From contig JAIXQF010000004.1 in assembly GCA_027484085.1 (NCBI GenBank), positions 258,162 through 322,161 of the forward strand: a stretch of 64,000 nucleotides of DNA. The letters are read 5' to 3'. How positions within the stretch are numbered: the stretch's first letter is position 1; each line of letters starts with the position of its first letter. The DNA comes from Actinomycetales bacterium. Lineage in GTDB: Bacteria > Actinomycetota > Actinomycetes > S36-B12 > UBA5976. Shown piece by piece: positions 44,553 through 54,334 of the stretch. The notes under the pieces were generated by a model that was given only the letters and a program-made list of their open reading frames with translations, did no database searches and was not told the DNA's origin. The position numbers and the translations under genes were made by a program.

Positions 44553-45140
44553 GTGACTAAAGCTTGGCCGGTGACTTTAGTTCACGGAGACGTAAGGGTT
44601 AGACCGCTGCGGGTTCGAGATGCAAAGCGCTGGCAACAATTGCGCAAACTCAACCAAGACTGGTTGCAAGAGTGGGAAGCCACATCACCAATGCCTAGTG
44701 TTGAGCCAGCTCCAACATTTCGACAAAGTGCGAAACGAATGCTGGCTGAGGCCAGAACTGGCAGAACCATGCCATTCGTAGTCGAGTATCAAGGAAACTT
44801 TGTTGGCCAAATTAATGTTTCGGACATAACGTATGGCTCGCTTCGTGGCTGCCACTTTGGCTACTGGATTGATGAGTCTGCCTCCGATAAACGCATCATG
44901 ACTACGGCAGCTGCCTTAGTAACTGACCACTTATTACAAACTCTCCAACTCCATCGGATTGAAATTGCAGTACGGCCTGAGAATATTCCAAGTAATCGCC
45001 TAGCAATTCGACTTGGTTACACCTTTGAAGGTCTTCGCCCATCGTTCTTGCACATCAACCGCAAGTGGTGCGATCACAACATCTACGTGATGATGCCCGA
45101 CACTATCTCTGGTTCGGTACTCGATCACATCTTTAGCTAG
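44553..45140 (+). CDS. rimJ: GNAT-family N-acetyltransferase (RimJ-like)
   Basis: A 195-residue GNAT domain protein similar to RimJ/RimL, which acetylate protein N-termini. GDVRVRPLRVRDAKRWQQLR opens the fold, FVGQINVSDITYGSLRGCHFGYWIDES leads to the acetyl-CoA site (in part), and ENIPSNRLAIRLGYTFEG is the final signature. The substrate is not known; the position between moeA and sepX equals that of Mycobacterium rimJ. GTG start. Confidence 0.82.
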   Translation: MTKAWPVTLVHGDVRVRPLRVRDAKRWQQLRKLNQDWLQEWEATSPMPSVEPAPTFRQSAKRMLAEARTGRTMPFVVEYQGNFVGQINVSDITYGSLRGCHFGYWIDESASDKRIMTTAAALVTDHLLQTLQLHRIEIAVRPENIPSNRLAIRLGYTFEGLRPSFLHINRKWCDHNIYVMMPDTISGSVLDHIFS

Positions 45141-45210
45141 GGCGACACGACTAGGCGATATTCCTTTAGTTCCGCAAGAAATTGGCATTTACGCCGTACC
45201 GTAAATATTC

Positions 45211-45939
45211 ATGACCGGGTTGTTGTATCTCATCGTTATTGTGATGTGGGCAGTAGTCCTAGTTCCAATCTGGTTAAAGAGTCACGATCGCAATCAAGTT
45301 GAAAACAATCTTCGTGAAGAAGGTGAAGTTTCCATCAAATGGCGTTGGCAAAAACGCGAACCAATGTCATCTAGACAACTCGCATTCGTTCGTCGACGTC
45401 GAGTGGCGATGACTTTGTTCACGGCATTGGTAGCCACCATAGTTTTGGGTGCGTCTGGAAGAATTTCAGCTTTTTGGATTGCCGCGCCAGCTCTTCTGAT
45501 TGTTGGCTTTGCCTCAGCGGCTGCGCGAAATGCAAAGCAGGCACCGCGACCTGTGCGTCAACACCAACACATAGATGAAAGCGCACCAAGAACTCAACCT
45601 GCGATTCCAGATCATCGCACAGAAATCATCACGCTTACCGAAACAGTTACTGAAACTAGACGTACTTGGCAGCCTGTTGAGACACCGCTTCCTTCTTATG
45701 TAAAGGCCGATAAAGCGACCACGTATTCTCGCGTAATTGATTCGGAAAAGCCATGGACTGGACAAGACATGGTGGAGCAAGCTGAACTTCTCAAGGCTCA
45801 GCGTGCCGAACGAATTCAGGAATCACAAAAGCGTTTAGAAGAAGCTCGCGCAATAGCAATGGAAAAAGCCCGTAAAGCTGCGCTAGCAGCGGCGCAATCA
45901 TATCCTGAAGTTGCAGAAAAGCGCGCAGTAAACGAATAA
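45211..45939 (+). CDS. sepX: Divisome protein SepX/GlpR-like
   Basis: A 242-residue membrane protein. A first membrane segment (LLYLIVIVMWAVVLVPIWL, residues 4-22) is followed by a basic linker, two more hydrophobic segments (about 67-83 and 87-104), and a charged tail ending in a long Ala/Glu/Arg helix (about 190-242) likely to be a coiled coil. This layout and the place behind rimJ match SepX (also called GlpR), a conserved actinobacterial division protein shown in Streptomyces to help FtsZ and DivIVA organisation. A short inverted repeat, TTTACG/CGTAAA, lies just before it (45188-45205). Confidence 0.75.
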   Translation: MTGLLYLIVIVMWAVVLVPIWLKSHDRNQVENNLREEGEVSIKWRWQKREPMSSRQLAFVRRRRVAMTLFTALVATIVLGASGRISAFWIAAPALLIVGFASAAARNAKQAPRPVRQHQHIDESAPRTQPAIPDHRTEIITLTETVTETRRTWQPVETPLPSYVKADKATTYSRVIDSEKPWTGQDMVEQAELLKAQRAERIQESQKRLEEARAIAMEKARKAALAAAQSYPEVAEKRAVNE

Positions 45940-45978
45940 TCCTTTCGCGGTAGAATCAAGAAAGCGAAGGAGAGTGAA

Positions 45979-46185
45979 ATGCAAACGACTATAAATGTTG
46001 CAGGTATGACATGTGGACATTGTGTTTCCGCCGTAACCATGGAACTGTCTTTGCTTACTTCCGTTACTGAAGTTGAAGTTGATTTAGAGTCTGGCCAGGT
46101 CACAATCACTTCTGATGGCGATCTTGACCAAACCCAAATTGCAACCGCGATTGACGAAGCCGGATACGAGATCGTAACCAACTAA
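45979..46185 (+). CDS. copZ: Copper chaperone CopZ-like HMA protein
   Basis: A 68-residue heavy-metal-associated domain with the metal site GMTCGHC (Cys12, Cys15). It would carry Cu(I) to the adjacent CopA. AAGGAG precedes the ATG. The last base of its stop is the first base of the copA start (ATG at 46185), so translation is coupled. I saw no clear CsoR operator in the 39 bases upstream. Confidence 0.88.
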   Translation: MQTTINVAGMTCGHCVSAVTMELSLLTSVTEVEVDLESGQVTITSDGDLDQTQIATAIDEAGYEIVTN

Positions 46186-48377
46186 TGTCAGCCAGAAGCG
46201 TTGAACTTAGCGTGGGTGGAATGACGTGCGCTTCTTGTTCACGTCGGGTAGAGAAATCTTTAGAAAAAATTGAAGGTGTCCGGGCATCAGTTAACTATGC
46301 AACTGGAGTTGCATTTGCAGACGTAGACCCTGAAGTTACGAATGAAGAATTAATCGCAGCAATCGAAAAAACTGGATACACCGCGTCTGTTTCCGGTAAA
46401 GCTATCGAACTCTACGGGGTGCGTGAGTTTAGAGTCAGACTAATTGTTTCTGCGTTACTAACAATTCCGCTCATGACTATTTCCATGATGCCAACGATGC
46501 AGTTTTCGTATTGGCAATGGGTTTGTGCGGCACTTGCTACACCAGTTGCAATGTGGGGAGCTTGGCCGTTTCACCGGGCAGCCTTTTTGAACCTGCGGCA
46601 TCGAGCGGTGACCATGGATTCCTTAGTTAGCTTGGGCGTATTCGTTTCTTATCTTTGGTCGATGTGGGCAGTTTTGTTCACTGACGCAGGATCACTTGGC
46701 ATGACTATGAGCGCCGAGTTTTTTCCGATGCGAAGCCAAGGCGCACATCCTGAGCTGTATTTTGAAGTCGCCGCTGGCGTCACCAGCTTGGTGCTCTTAG
46801 GAAAGTACTTAGAGCATCGAGCGCGGGAGCAGTCGCAAAAGGCGATCGAGAATCTAGCGAGCTTAAATCCAAAATCTGCATTAGTGATTAAAGATGGTCA
46901 GCAGGTAAATATTGCAATTGAAGACGTGCAAGTTGGGGACATGATTTATGTTCCCGCAGGAAGTCAGATTCCGGTTGATGCAGTTGTAGTTACTGGCTCA
47001 GGACATGTCGACAATTCGCTGGTGACTGGAGAATCACTTCCGATAGAAGTCAATGTTGGAGATGATGTTATCGGCGCAACAGTTTTGATCGATACGGCTC
47101 TCACAATTCAAGCCAGAGCGGTGGGCAAGGACACAGTACTTTCTGGCATTTCGAGACTTGTGCATCAAGCACAAACGGGGAAAGCCGAAGTCACGCGATT
47201 AGTTGATCGGGTATCTGAAACATTTGTTCCTATCGTCGTTGTCCTTGCGGTATTGACCTCGATTACCTGGTTTGCCATATCTAGCGACTTAGGTTTTGCA
47301 ATCACAACGGGAATCGCCGTACTTGTAATTGCCTGTCCGTGCGCTTTGGGATTGGCAACTCCAACAGCACTCTTGGTTGGAACAGGTCGAGGTGCACAAC
47401 TTGGAATCTTGATTCGCGGCCCACATTCCATCGAGTCAAGTCAAAAAATCAACGTAATGATTATGGATAAAACTGGCACTCTCACTGATGGTCGAATGAG
47501 CGTTGTTGATGTGGTCAGCAAAATCGAACCCGCAGATTTGTGGCAGATCGTGGATGCATTAGAAGCAAGTTCGACACATCCAATTGCTACCAGTCTTCGA
47601 AATCATGCGCGCAATTACGAATTCATAGCTACGACTGCGAACGAAGTTCAAACCATGGCCGGCTATGGAGTAGCAGGTTCAGTCCTAGGCGCGAAATGTG
47701 AACTGGGTTCGCCAAAGTGGCTCGAAGTTCCTGCTGGGGAATTATCTGACGCATTGACAAACTTCCAAGCTCGCGGAGACAGCGTCGTCGTTGTACATCG
47801 TGCGTCCAATGCGGTCGCAGTAATTGCTCTTGCTGATGCCATCGATCCAAGTGCCCTACCAGCTTTAGCGCACTTGAAGAAACTTAAGATCACACCGATT
47901 GTTGCTTCAGGTGACAACGAAATTGCCGTACAAAAAGTCAGCGAACAACTGTTAATTGCTGATTACTTTGCCAACAGTTCTCCGGCTGCAAAACTTGATT
48001 TAGTTAGCAAGAGTCAAAGCAAAGGCAACTTTGTAGCCATGATCGGCGATGGCATTAATGATGCGGCAGCACTTGCTAAGGCACATTTAAGTTTGGCCAT
48101 GGGAACCGGAGCCGATGTTGCTGCAAGTTCGGCCGATATAGTTTTGTTGCGCTCAACCATGGAAGCAGCAGTTGATGCAATTGAGTTGTCCAGAGCAACT
48201 ATGCGAACTATAAAAATGAATCTTTTCTGGGCTTTTGCCTACAATGTGGCTGCGATTCCACTTGCCATGTTTGGATTACTCGGACCTGTAATTGCAGCAG
48301 CAGCCATGGCATTTTCTAGTGTTTTTGTTGTTACCAATAGTTTGCGACTTCGATCTTTCAAATCAATTAGCAGTTAA
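46185..48377 (+). CDS. copA: Copper-translocating P-type ATPase
   Basis: A 730-residue P1B-type ATPase exporting Cu(I). One HMA domain with GGMTCASC (Cys15, Cys18), then eight membrane segments; TGES (LVTGESLP) in the actuator domain; the transmembrane metal site ACPCALGLATP; the phosphorylation site MDKTGTLTDG; the nucleotide-binding SSTHPIATSL; and the hinge MIGDGINDAAAL. All key residues are intact. Cotranscribed with copZ; its stop overlaps the convergent pmt gene by 4 bases. Confidence 0.92.
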   Translation: MSARSVELSVGGMTCASCSRRVEKSLEKIEGVRASVNYATGVAFADVDPEVTNEELIAAIEKTGYTASVSGKAIELYGVREFRVRLIVSALLTIPLMTISMMPTMQFSYWQWVCAALATPVAMWGAWPFHRAAFLNLRHRAVTMDSLVSLGVFVSYLWSMWAVLFTDAGSLGMTMSAEFFPMRSQGAHPELYFEVAAGVTSLVLLGKYLEHRAREQSQKAIENLASLNPKSALVIKDGQQVNIAIEDVQVGDMIYVPAGSQIPVDAVVVTGSGHVDNSLVTGESLPIEVNVGDDVIGATVLIDTALTIQARAVGKDTVLSGISRLVHQAQTGKAEVTRLVDRVSETFVPIVVVLAVLTSITWFAISSDLGFAITTGIAVLVIACPCALGLATPTALLVGTGRGAQLGILIRGPHSIESSQKINVMIMDKTGTLTDGRMSVVDVVSKIEPADLWQIVDALEASSTHPIATSLRNHARNYEFIATTANEVQTMAGYGVAGSVLGAKCELGSPKWLEVPAGELSDALTNFQARGDSVVVVHRASNAVAVIALADAIDPSALPALAHLKKLKITPIVASGDNEIAVQKVSEQLLIADYFANSSPAAKLDLVSKSQSKGNFVAMIGDGINDAAALAKAHLSLAMGTGADVAASSADIVLLRSTMEAAVDAIELSRATMRTIKMNLFWAFAYNVAAIPLAMFGLLGPVIAAAAMAFSSVFVVTNSLRLRSFKSISS

Positions 48378-49858
48378 ACCCAGGTGGGTAGCCACATTCG
48401 CAGCTGCCACATCTCGTAACTGATCGAATGCCCGGTAAGGATCGGGTAAAAGAACGCAGTAAGCGCGGCAGCTACCAGCAAGAAAGTGAGACCAGGCCAA
48501 CGCAACGGAATCGGTTTACTACTGGCCAGGTTTTTGTTTACAAAATATAGACCCAATGCAAGAGCCATCACGGTGTATGGAATGTAAACGACCGAGTAGA
48601 AACTGAAAGTGGTGCGCGCAGAGAAAAATAGCCACGGCACCCAGCCAGCAGCAAATGCAACAGCGATTGGAAGTGCTGCACTATGCCGACGGGTAACGGC
48701 AAAGAAGATAATGACTGCGAGGGCGATTGCTCCACCCCACCAAATCAGTGGGTTACCAAGTGGGATCACTTCTTGTGAGCAGGAGTTAGCACCGCATGTT
48801 GGATCTGTCTCGTAAAAGAAACTTGTTGGCCGAATCATCAAAGGCCAGGACCAAGGATTTGATGCGTAGCTATGTGGGGTAACTAAATTCGTATGAAAGC
48901 TCAACATGTCTTTGTGATAATGCAGCAGGCTAACTAAAGCGTCAGGCAGCCACGAAGAAACCCCATTTTCGGCAGCCCAGTTACGATTCCAGCCACCCGA
49001 ACTGCGAAACCAACCAACCCAACTAGAAATGTAAATCGCGACGATTGCAATCGGCATCAATAATGCGGGCAAGAAGTCCCTAGTAAACCAAAAGCTAAAT
49101 CCTTCAAGGCGCTTACTTCGGCGCTCGTAATCCCAAACCAGCATCAAGATGCCAAAGGCAGCAGCGAAATAGACACCGCTCCATTTCGTGGCACAAGCTA
49201 ATCCAAGTGCAATCACCATCGCCCAGCGCCAAATTTTGGTGCCTCCCGAATTTGCCGAGTCGCGATCAATGATCAAGAATCCAAAGGCACAGAGAGTAAA
49301 GAAAGACAATGAAGTGTCAAGCAAAGCGGTCCGACTCATTGCGATGTGCAAGCCGTCCAAGGCAAGCATCAGCCCTGCCATAGTCCCGATGAAGTTTGAG
49401 TTGGTGAGTCGTCGCGCAATTCGCGCAGTTAACAGCACGCTTAAAATTCCAAGTAGTGCGATTGCAATGCGCCAACCAAATGGCGTAGCTCCAAAGATTG
49501 CTTCGCCACTAGCAATTACCCATTTACCAATTGGTGGATGAACAATGTAAGAAGCGGCATCAGTAAAAATACTCTGAAAGTTTTCGCCACCACTTGCCAA
49601 CAAGCTAGCGTCGGCATTTTCAATTACTTTTCGTTCATGCCCAAAACTTAAGAGAGCCAGGGAATCCTTAACGTAGTACGTTTCATCGAAAATTATGGCG
49701 TGTGGTTGACCTAAGTAGGGCAGGCGCAACAGTGCGGCCAAACCTGTTGCAGCTAGTGGTCCGCGCCAGCCAACCCAACCGCCTTTCGGTTTGCCTGGTA
49801 AATCCAAGTCAAAAGCCTGGCGCTTTGAATGCACTTGGTCTGCCTCGGATGTCTCCAC
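48374..49858 (-). CDS. pmt: Protein O-mannosyltransferase (GT39-like)
   Basis: A 494-residue GT-C membrane enzyme that transfers mannose from polyprenyl-phosphate mannose to secreted proteins, as actinobacterial Pmt does. The catalytic acidic pair is in IIFDETYYVKDSLALL (about residues 55-70) after the first membrane segment, and the external loop contains VHPPIGKW. About eleven membrane segments follow, with SYASNPWSWPLMIRPTSFFY near residue 330 (in part). It is divergent from rsmI, a common actinobacterial arrangement. Confidence 0.9.
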   Translation of the reverse strand: METSEADQVHSKRQAFDLDLPGKPKGGWVGWRGPLAATGLAALLRLPYLGQPHAIIFDETYYVKDSLALLSFGHERKVIENADASLLASGGENFQSIFTDAASYIVHPPIGKWVIASGEAIFGATPFGWRIAIALLGILSVLLTARIARRLTNSNFIGTMAGLMLALDGLHIAMSRTALLDTSLSFFTLCAFGFLIIDRDSANSGGTKIWRWAMVIALGLACATKWSGVYFAAAFGILMLVWDYERRSKRLEGFSFWFTRDFLPALLMPIAIVAIYISSWVGWFRSSGGWNRNWAAENGVSSWLPDALVSLLHYHKDMLSFHTNLVTPHSYASNPWSWPLMIRPTSFFYETDPTCGANSCSQEVIPLGNPLIWWGGAIALAVIIFFAVTRRHSAALPIAVAFAAGWVPWLFFSARTTFSFYSVVYIPYTVMALALGLYFVNKNLASSKPIPLRWPGLTFLLVAAALTAFFYPILTGHSISYEMWQLRMWLPTWV

Positions 49859-49932
49859 TGCTTAAAAGTACAGGAGTTGTTGCGGATTAGGTAGCGATTC
49901 AGGTGAGCTCCGATTTAGGGGATGATAGAGGA

Positions 49933-50778
49933 ATGTCCGGTCAGTTATTTCTTGCGGCAACGCCAATCGGAAATATTGGCGATGCATCTACAAGGTTGCG
50001 CGAGGTTCTGACTTCTGCAAATGTGATTGCCGCCGAAGACTCTAGGCGAGCACATCGACTGCTATCCGATTTAGGAATTACCACTCAGGCTCAGATTTGG
50101 TCGTTTTACGACGCAGTTGAAGAAGCCAAAAGTCCAGAGCTAATCAGCCGCGTGCTAGCTGGCGAAACAGTTGTCATGATTTCTGATGCCGGGATGCCAA
50201 GTGTTAGCGATCCGGGCTATCGGTTAGTTCAGGAAGCCATCGCACAGAACGTAAGAGTGTCAGTGATTCCTGGGCCGTCTGCGGTATTGGCGGCGTTGGC
50301 AGTCAGTGGACTTCCGGTTGATCGGTTTTCGTTTGAAGGCTTCCTGCCAAGAAAATCAGGCGAGCGCCGAACCTTGTGCGAGACGTTATTGCATGAACCG
50401 CGAACTATGGTTTTCTTTGAAGCTCCACATCGCTTAGTGGATTCACTAGTTGACCTAGAAGCAGTTTTTGGTTCTGATCGCCAAGCGGTCATTTGCCGAG
50501 AGCTAACTAAGACTTATGAAGAAGTTGTTCGCGGCACATTGGCAGAACTAGTTGCGTGGAGCAATCGCGAAATTTTGGGCGAGATAACGCTTGTTATTTC
50601 AGGTGCCGAACCATTGCCAACAACTACCGCAGATGACTGGATTGGCTTAGTTTCAACCCGAGTGCAAGTTGGCGAGTCCCAGCGAGATGCCATTGCCGCA
50701 GTTGCTCGTGAATTGGGTGTTCCAAAGCGTGATGTTTATGACGCGGTTCTAGCGGATCAGCGCGAGCGAAAAAGTTAA
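49933..50778 (+). CDS. rsmI: 16S rRNA (cytidine1402-2'-O)-methyltransferase
   Basis: A SAM-dependent methyltransferase acting on C1402 in the decoding centre. LAATPIGNIGDASTRLREVL, AAEDSRRAHRLL, MISDAGMPSVSDPGYRL and IPGPSAVLAALAVSG are family motifs. I use ATG 49933, which begins at the conserved region and has AGAGGA immediately before it; a GTG at 49903 extends it by 10 residues. Followed by metG after 25 bases. Confidence 0.92.
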   Translation: MSGQLFLAATPIGNIGDASTRLREVLTSANVIAAEDSRRAHRLLSDLGITTQAQIWSFYDAVEEAKSPELISRVLAGETVVMISDAGMPSVSDPGYRLVQEAIAQNVRVSVIPGPSAVLAALAVSGLPVDRFSFEGFLPRKSGERRTLCETLLHEPRTMVFFEAPHRLVDSLVDLEAVFGSDRQAVICRELTKTYEEVVRGTLAELVAWSNREILGEITLVISGAEPLPTTTADDWIGLVSTRVQVGESQRDAIAAVARELGVPKRDVYDAVLADQRERKS

Positions 50779-50803
50779 TCTACTTTCGCTCTAGACTTAT
50801 CGC

Positions 50804-52411
50804 ATGACCAGCACCAAAGCTTTCTACCTCACGACACCTATCTATTACGTGAATGATGCACCTCATATTGGACATGCGTATACGACCGTCGCTGGTGACG
50901 TAATGACGCGTTGGCACCGATTGGCTGGCGAAGACGTTTGGTTTTTAACTGGTACTGACGAACATGGTCAAAAAGTTCTCCGAACTGCAGAATCTAATGG
51001 TGTCGAACCCCAAGCGTGGGCAGACAAACTCGTGGCTGATGCGTGGTTGCCAGTCCTTGATGTCATTGATGCAGCCAATGATGATTTCATTCGGACTACT
51101 CAAGAGCGCCACACCAAGCGAGTTCAAAGGTTTTTATCGCAACTTAAAGATGCTGGACATATTTACGAAGGTTCCTATGAAGGTCCTTATTGCGTAGGTT
51201 GTGAAGAGTTTAAACTTCCTGGCGATCTAATCGATGGGGAAGCTAAAGCAGATGGATCTGGCATTGAAAAGCTCTGCCCGATTCACTCCAAGCCAGTCGA
51301 GCAAGTAAGCGAAACAAATTACTTTTTCAAACTCTCGGCTTACACCGATGCGTTAATAAATCATTACGAGGCAAATCCACAGGCGATTCGCCCAGAGTCG
51401 GCATACAACGAAGTTATGTCGTTCCTACGTTCCGGGCTTCAGGATTTGTCGATTTCCCGTTCCACTTTTGACTGGGGAATTGAAGTCCCTTGGGATCCAT
51501 CACAAGTTGTTTACGTTTGGTTTGATGCGTTACTGAACTATGCAACAGCAGTTGGCCTAGGCGACGAACCTGGCAGCGAAGGCGCAAAGAAGTTCGCCGA
51601 AACTTGGCCGGCTGATGTGCACTTAGTTGGAAAAGATATCTTGCGCTTCCATGCCGTGATCTGGCCAGCTATGTTGATGGCAGCAGATCTGCCTCTTGCC
51701 AAGTGTGTATTTGCGCATGGCTGGCTGTTAGTTGGCGGCGAGAAGATGAGCAAGAGCAAGCTCACCGGAATTTCGCCACAGAGCATTGTTGACTTAATTG
51801 GTTCAGACGCATTTCGGTACTACTTCATGCGAGCAATTATCTTCGGGCAAGATGGCTCATTCTCTTGGGAAGATTTAGTCGCACGCTATACCTCCGAATT
51901 GGCTAATGGTCTTGGAAACCTAGCCAGCCGGGTACAGGCAATGGTTGTGAAAAACTTCGATGGCTTACTGCCTGCGCCAGGTGAGCTTACATCGGCCGAA
52001 AAAGTATTAACCGATCTCTTGGTAAAGACCTCCGCTCAGGCAGACGTATCAATTCGAGCATTCGATTTCCAAACTGGAATTGTTGCCGTTAAGGAATTTA
52101 TTGATGCAGTCAACCTTTATGTCACCGAGCAAGAACCGTGGACTTTGGCAAAGCTTGACGATGAAGAAAGTCGCTCGCGACTAGCAACTATTCTTTACAC
52201 GGTTTGCGAATCCTTACGAGCAATTGCGATTTTGTATGCGCCAATAATGCCAAAAAGTATGGCTGCGCTATGGAGTGACATTGGTGCTGCTGAGTCAGGC
52301 ATCAGACAGTCTTTTGTGAATGTAGATACTTGGGGACAGTTAAAACCAGGTGTAAAGATTACAAAGAGTGAATCTATGTTCCCAAGAATTGAAGAACCTG
52401 AAAGTATTTGA
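50804..52411 (+). CDS. metG: Methionyl-tRNA synthetase
   Basis: A 535-residue class I synthetase. The HIGH motif is HIGH at residues 21-24 (DAPHIGHAYT) and KMSKS at 314-318. A zinc-knuckle-like set CVGCEEF and LCPIH lies near residues 130-165. The C-terminal anticodon-binding helical domain ends after SDIGAAESG. There is no C-terminal EMAP-like tRNA-binding extension, so it is a short form. The fused single gene is complete and in frame. Confidence 0.97.
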   Translation: MTSTKAFYLTTPIYYVNDAPHIGHAYTTVAGDVMTRWHRLAGEDVWFLTGTDEHGQKVLRTAESNGVEPQAWADKLVADAWLPVLDVIDAANDDFIRTTQERHTKRVQRFLSQLKDAGHIYEGSYEGPYCVGCEEFKLPGDLIDGEAKADGSGIEKLCPIHSKPVEQVSETNYFFKLSAYTDALINHYEANPQAIRPESAYNEVMSFLRSGLQDLSISRSTFDWGIEVPWDPSQVVYVWFDALLNYATAVGLGDEPGSEGAKKFAETWPADVHLVGKDILRFHAVIWPAMLMAADLPLAKCVFAHGWLLVGGEKMSKSKLTGISPQSIVDLIGSDAFRYYFMRAIIFGQDGSFSWEDLVARYTSELANGLGNLASRVQAMVVKNFDGLLPAPGELTSAEKVLTDLLVKTSAQADVSIRAFDFQTGIVAVKEFIDAVNLYVTEQEPWTLAKLDDEESRSRLATILYTVCESLRAIAILYAPIMPKSMAALWSDIGAAESGIRQSFVNVDTWGQLKPGVKITKSESMFPRIEEPESI

Positions 52412-52421
52412 AATCTGAAAC

Positions 52422-54251
52422 TTAAGGGCCACTTAAAGTTTCATTAATTAAGTTTCCAAATACTTCAGCACCAGTTTTTGTAAGGTGCACACCATCGGGA
52501 GCAAAGTAACCTTTATGTCCTTTCGAAACGGCATTCCAATCAGCAAGCCGAACATTTGGGTACTGAGCAACTAACGAAGCAATCATTTCGTTTGTCGGTT
52601 CCATCCAGACTCGAGGTACGCGCACATTTACAACCACAACTCGATTTCGATCACTTAGTTCATCCAGTATCGGCTTTAAGTCTGCTTCTTGAACGATTCC
52701 GTTTGTGCCCATATGGATCACAACGTTGGCACCCAAACGCTGTTCCTCACGTCTAGTTCGAATTCGATCTGCAAAGGCTCGTGGCTGTCTACTGACTGCA
52801 GCATCTATTGACACACTTCCAAAAACGCTGCGAAGGCTATTTCGTGCACTCAATACAACTGAGTCACCAAACACTACTGGCGGTAACTTGTTTTCAATTT
52901 CTTTGCGAATGACTGCTGCTTCTTGGGCACTTATAAGTGGGTCAACTTCGGGTGTTTCCGAGATCTTAACTGGCTTTACCGGATCATCATCAATCGCGGT
53001 GATGCCTCCGATTCCAGTTAAGTTTCCAGCATCGGGAGTTGGAACTCGATACATACCAGCCAAACTTGCGGCAAGCACTGAAACAGTGACCGAAGATAAA
53101 AGCAGTGTCCTCACTCGAGGGCGAGGGACTCCAGCTTCTCGCCAGATCGCTAACTGGGCGCCGATCGCACCATTTCGAATTGGCATCTCAACAAATCGAA
53201 ATGACAAATCAGCAATTACCAAAACTATTGCTACCTTGACCATAAATGCGATTGGATCTGGCCATTGAATATCTACGCCAGAACGCATCAGAACAAAAAT
53301 CGGCCAATGCCATAAATAGATTCCGTAAGACCGATCACCTAACCACTTAAGCGGCGCATTGCCAAGGATCGATCCAAACTTCAAACCCGGATGCGCTGCG
53401 ACGATTACCAAAGTTGCAGTCAAGATCGATAAGACAAGAAATCCGCCACGGTAAAGGAACTCATTTAGTTCGCTCACGAAGGCAAAGAAGTATGCCAATC
53501 CGATAACGCTGAATAATCCCAAAGCATTCATGGCAGCGGCTCGATCCGCCGTTAATCGGTCATTTAACTTCTCGTGGCGCCAGAAAGCCGCTGCCGCACA
53601 ACCAATCAGCAATCCCATGGCATGGGTATCGGTTCCAAAATAAACCCGACTTGGATCATTTGGAATTGGAAAGCCATTTGTGATGGAAAGGTAAGTCATC
53701 CAAGCTGTTGAAGCAATTGCCAATGTCGATGAAGCGATAAAGATTTTGAGTCGCGGGGAAAGGCGCCCAACCTTTATCTTGTACAACCCAATTAACATGA
53801 TCGGCCAAATTACGTAGAACTGCTCTTCAACAGATAGCGACCATAGATGCTGAAGCAACGGTGGGCGCGAAATGTTTACGAAATACGATTGCTCGAAAAA
53901 CAGATAGGACCAGTTGACTACAAATGTGATGGCCCAAGGTAAATCGCGACGCACATGGTAGGCCGCATCCATTACAAATAACCCAGAAACTAAAACGCTA
54001 AAAAACAACACCAAAGCAAGAGCTGGCATCAACCTTCGGATGCGACGAATGTAGAAACGTGCCCGATCAACGGTATTGGTCTGGACTAGCTCATCAATCA
54101 AAAGCGAAGTAATCAAGAAGCCTGACAAAACAAAGAAGACGTCAACGCCAAGGAATCCACCTACAAGGAGTGAGGCTTCAGCGTGATAGATGATGACGGC
54201 CAGAACCGCGATACCACGCAGGCCATCAAGCCCAGGAAGTCGACGATTCAC
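52422..54251 (-). CDS. Acyltransferase 3/SGNH fusion (OafA-like surface glycan acyltransferase)
   Basis: A 609-residue protein. The membrane half (about 1-400) begins RLPGLDGLRGIAVLAVIIYHAE (with the catalytic His, in part), followed by FFVLSGFLITSLL and about ten more membrane segments. The C-terminal SGNH domain has GDSVVLSARN (Ser), HMGTNGIV (Asn) and FAPDGVHLTKTG (Asp/His), all intact. Such fusions O-acetylate wall glycans or exopolysaccharide. The Trp-rich loop SYGIYLWHWPIFVL is typical. The gene is isolated between metG and tatD. Confidence 0.88.
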   Translation of the reverse strand: MNRRLPGLDGLRGIAVLAVIIYHAEASLLVGGFLGVDVFFVLSGFLITSLLIDELVQTNTVDRARFYIRRIRRLMPALALVLFFSVLVSGLFVMDAAYHVRRDLPWAITFVVNWSYLFFEQSYFVNISRPPLLQHLWSLSVEEQFYVIWPIMLIGLYKIKVGRLSPRLKIFIASSTLAIASTAWMTYLSITNGFPIPNDPSRVYFGTDTHAMGLLIGCAAAAFWRHEKLNDRLTADRAAAMNALGLFSVIGLAYFFAFVSELNEFLYRGGFLVLSILTATLVIVAAHPGLKFGSILGNAPLKWLGDRSYGIYLWHWPIFVLMRSGVDIQWPDPIAFMVKVAIVLVIADLSFRFVEMPIRNGAIGAQLAIWREAGVPRPRVRTLLLSSVTVSVLAASLAGMYRVPTPDAGNLTGIGGITAIDDDPVKPVKISETPEVDPLISAQEAAVIRKEIENKLPPVVFGDSVVLSARNSLRSVFGSVSIDAAVSRQPRAFADRIRTRREEQRLGANVVIHMGTNGIVQEADLKPILDELSDRNRVVVVNVRVPRVWMEPTNEMIASLVAQYPNVRLADWNAVSKGHKGYFAPDGVHLTKTGAEVFGNLINETLSGP

Positions 54252-54334
54252 TTATTTGCCTTTGCAATAAAATCGGACAAACTTAACTGCCCTGTTGCAA
54301 CCCTAGATTACCAACTCATCGCTAACGTATAGGA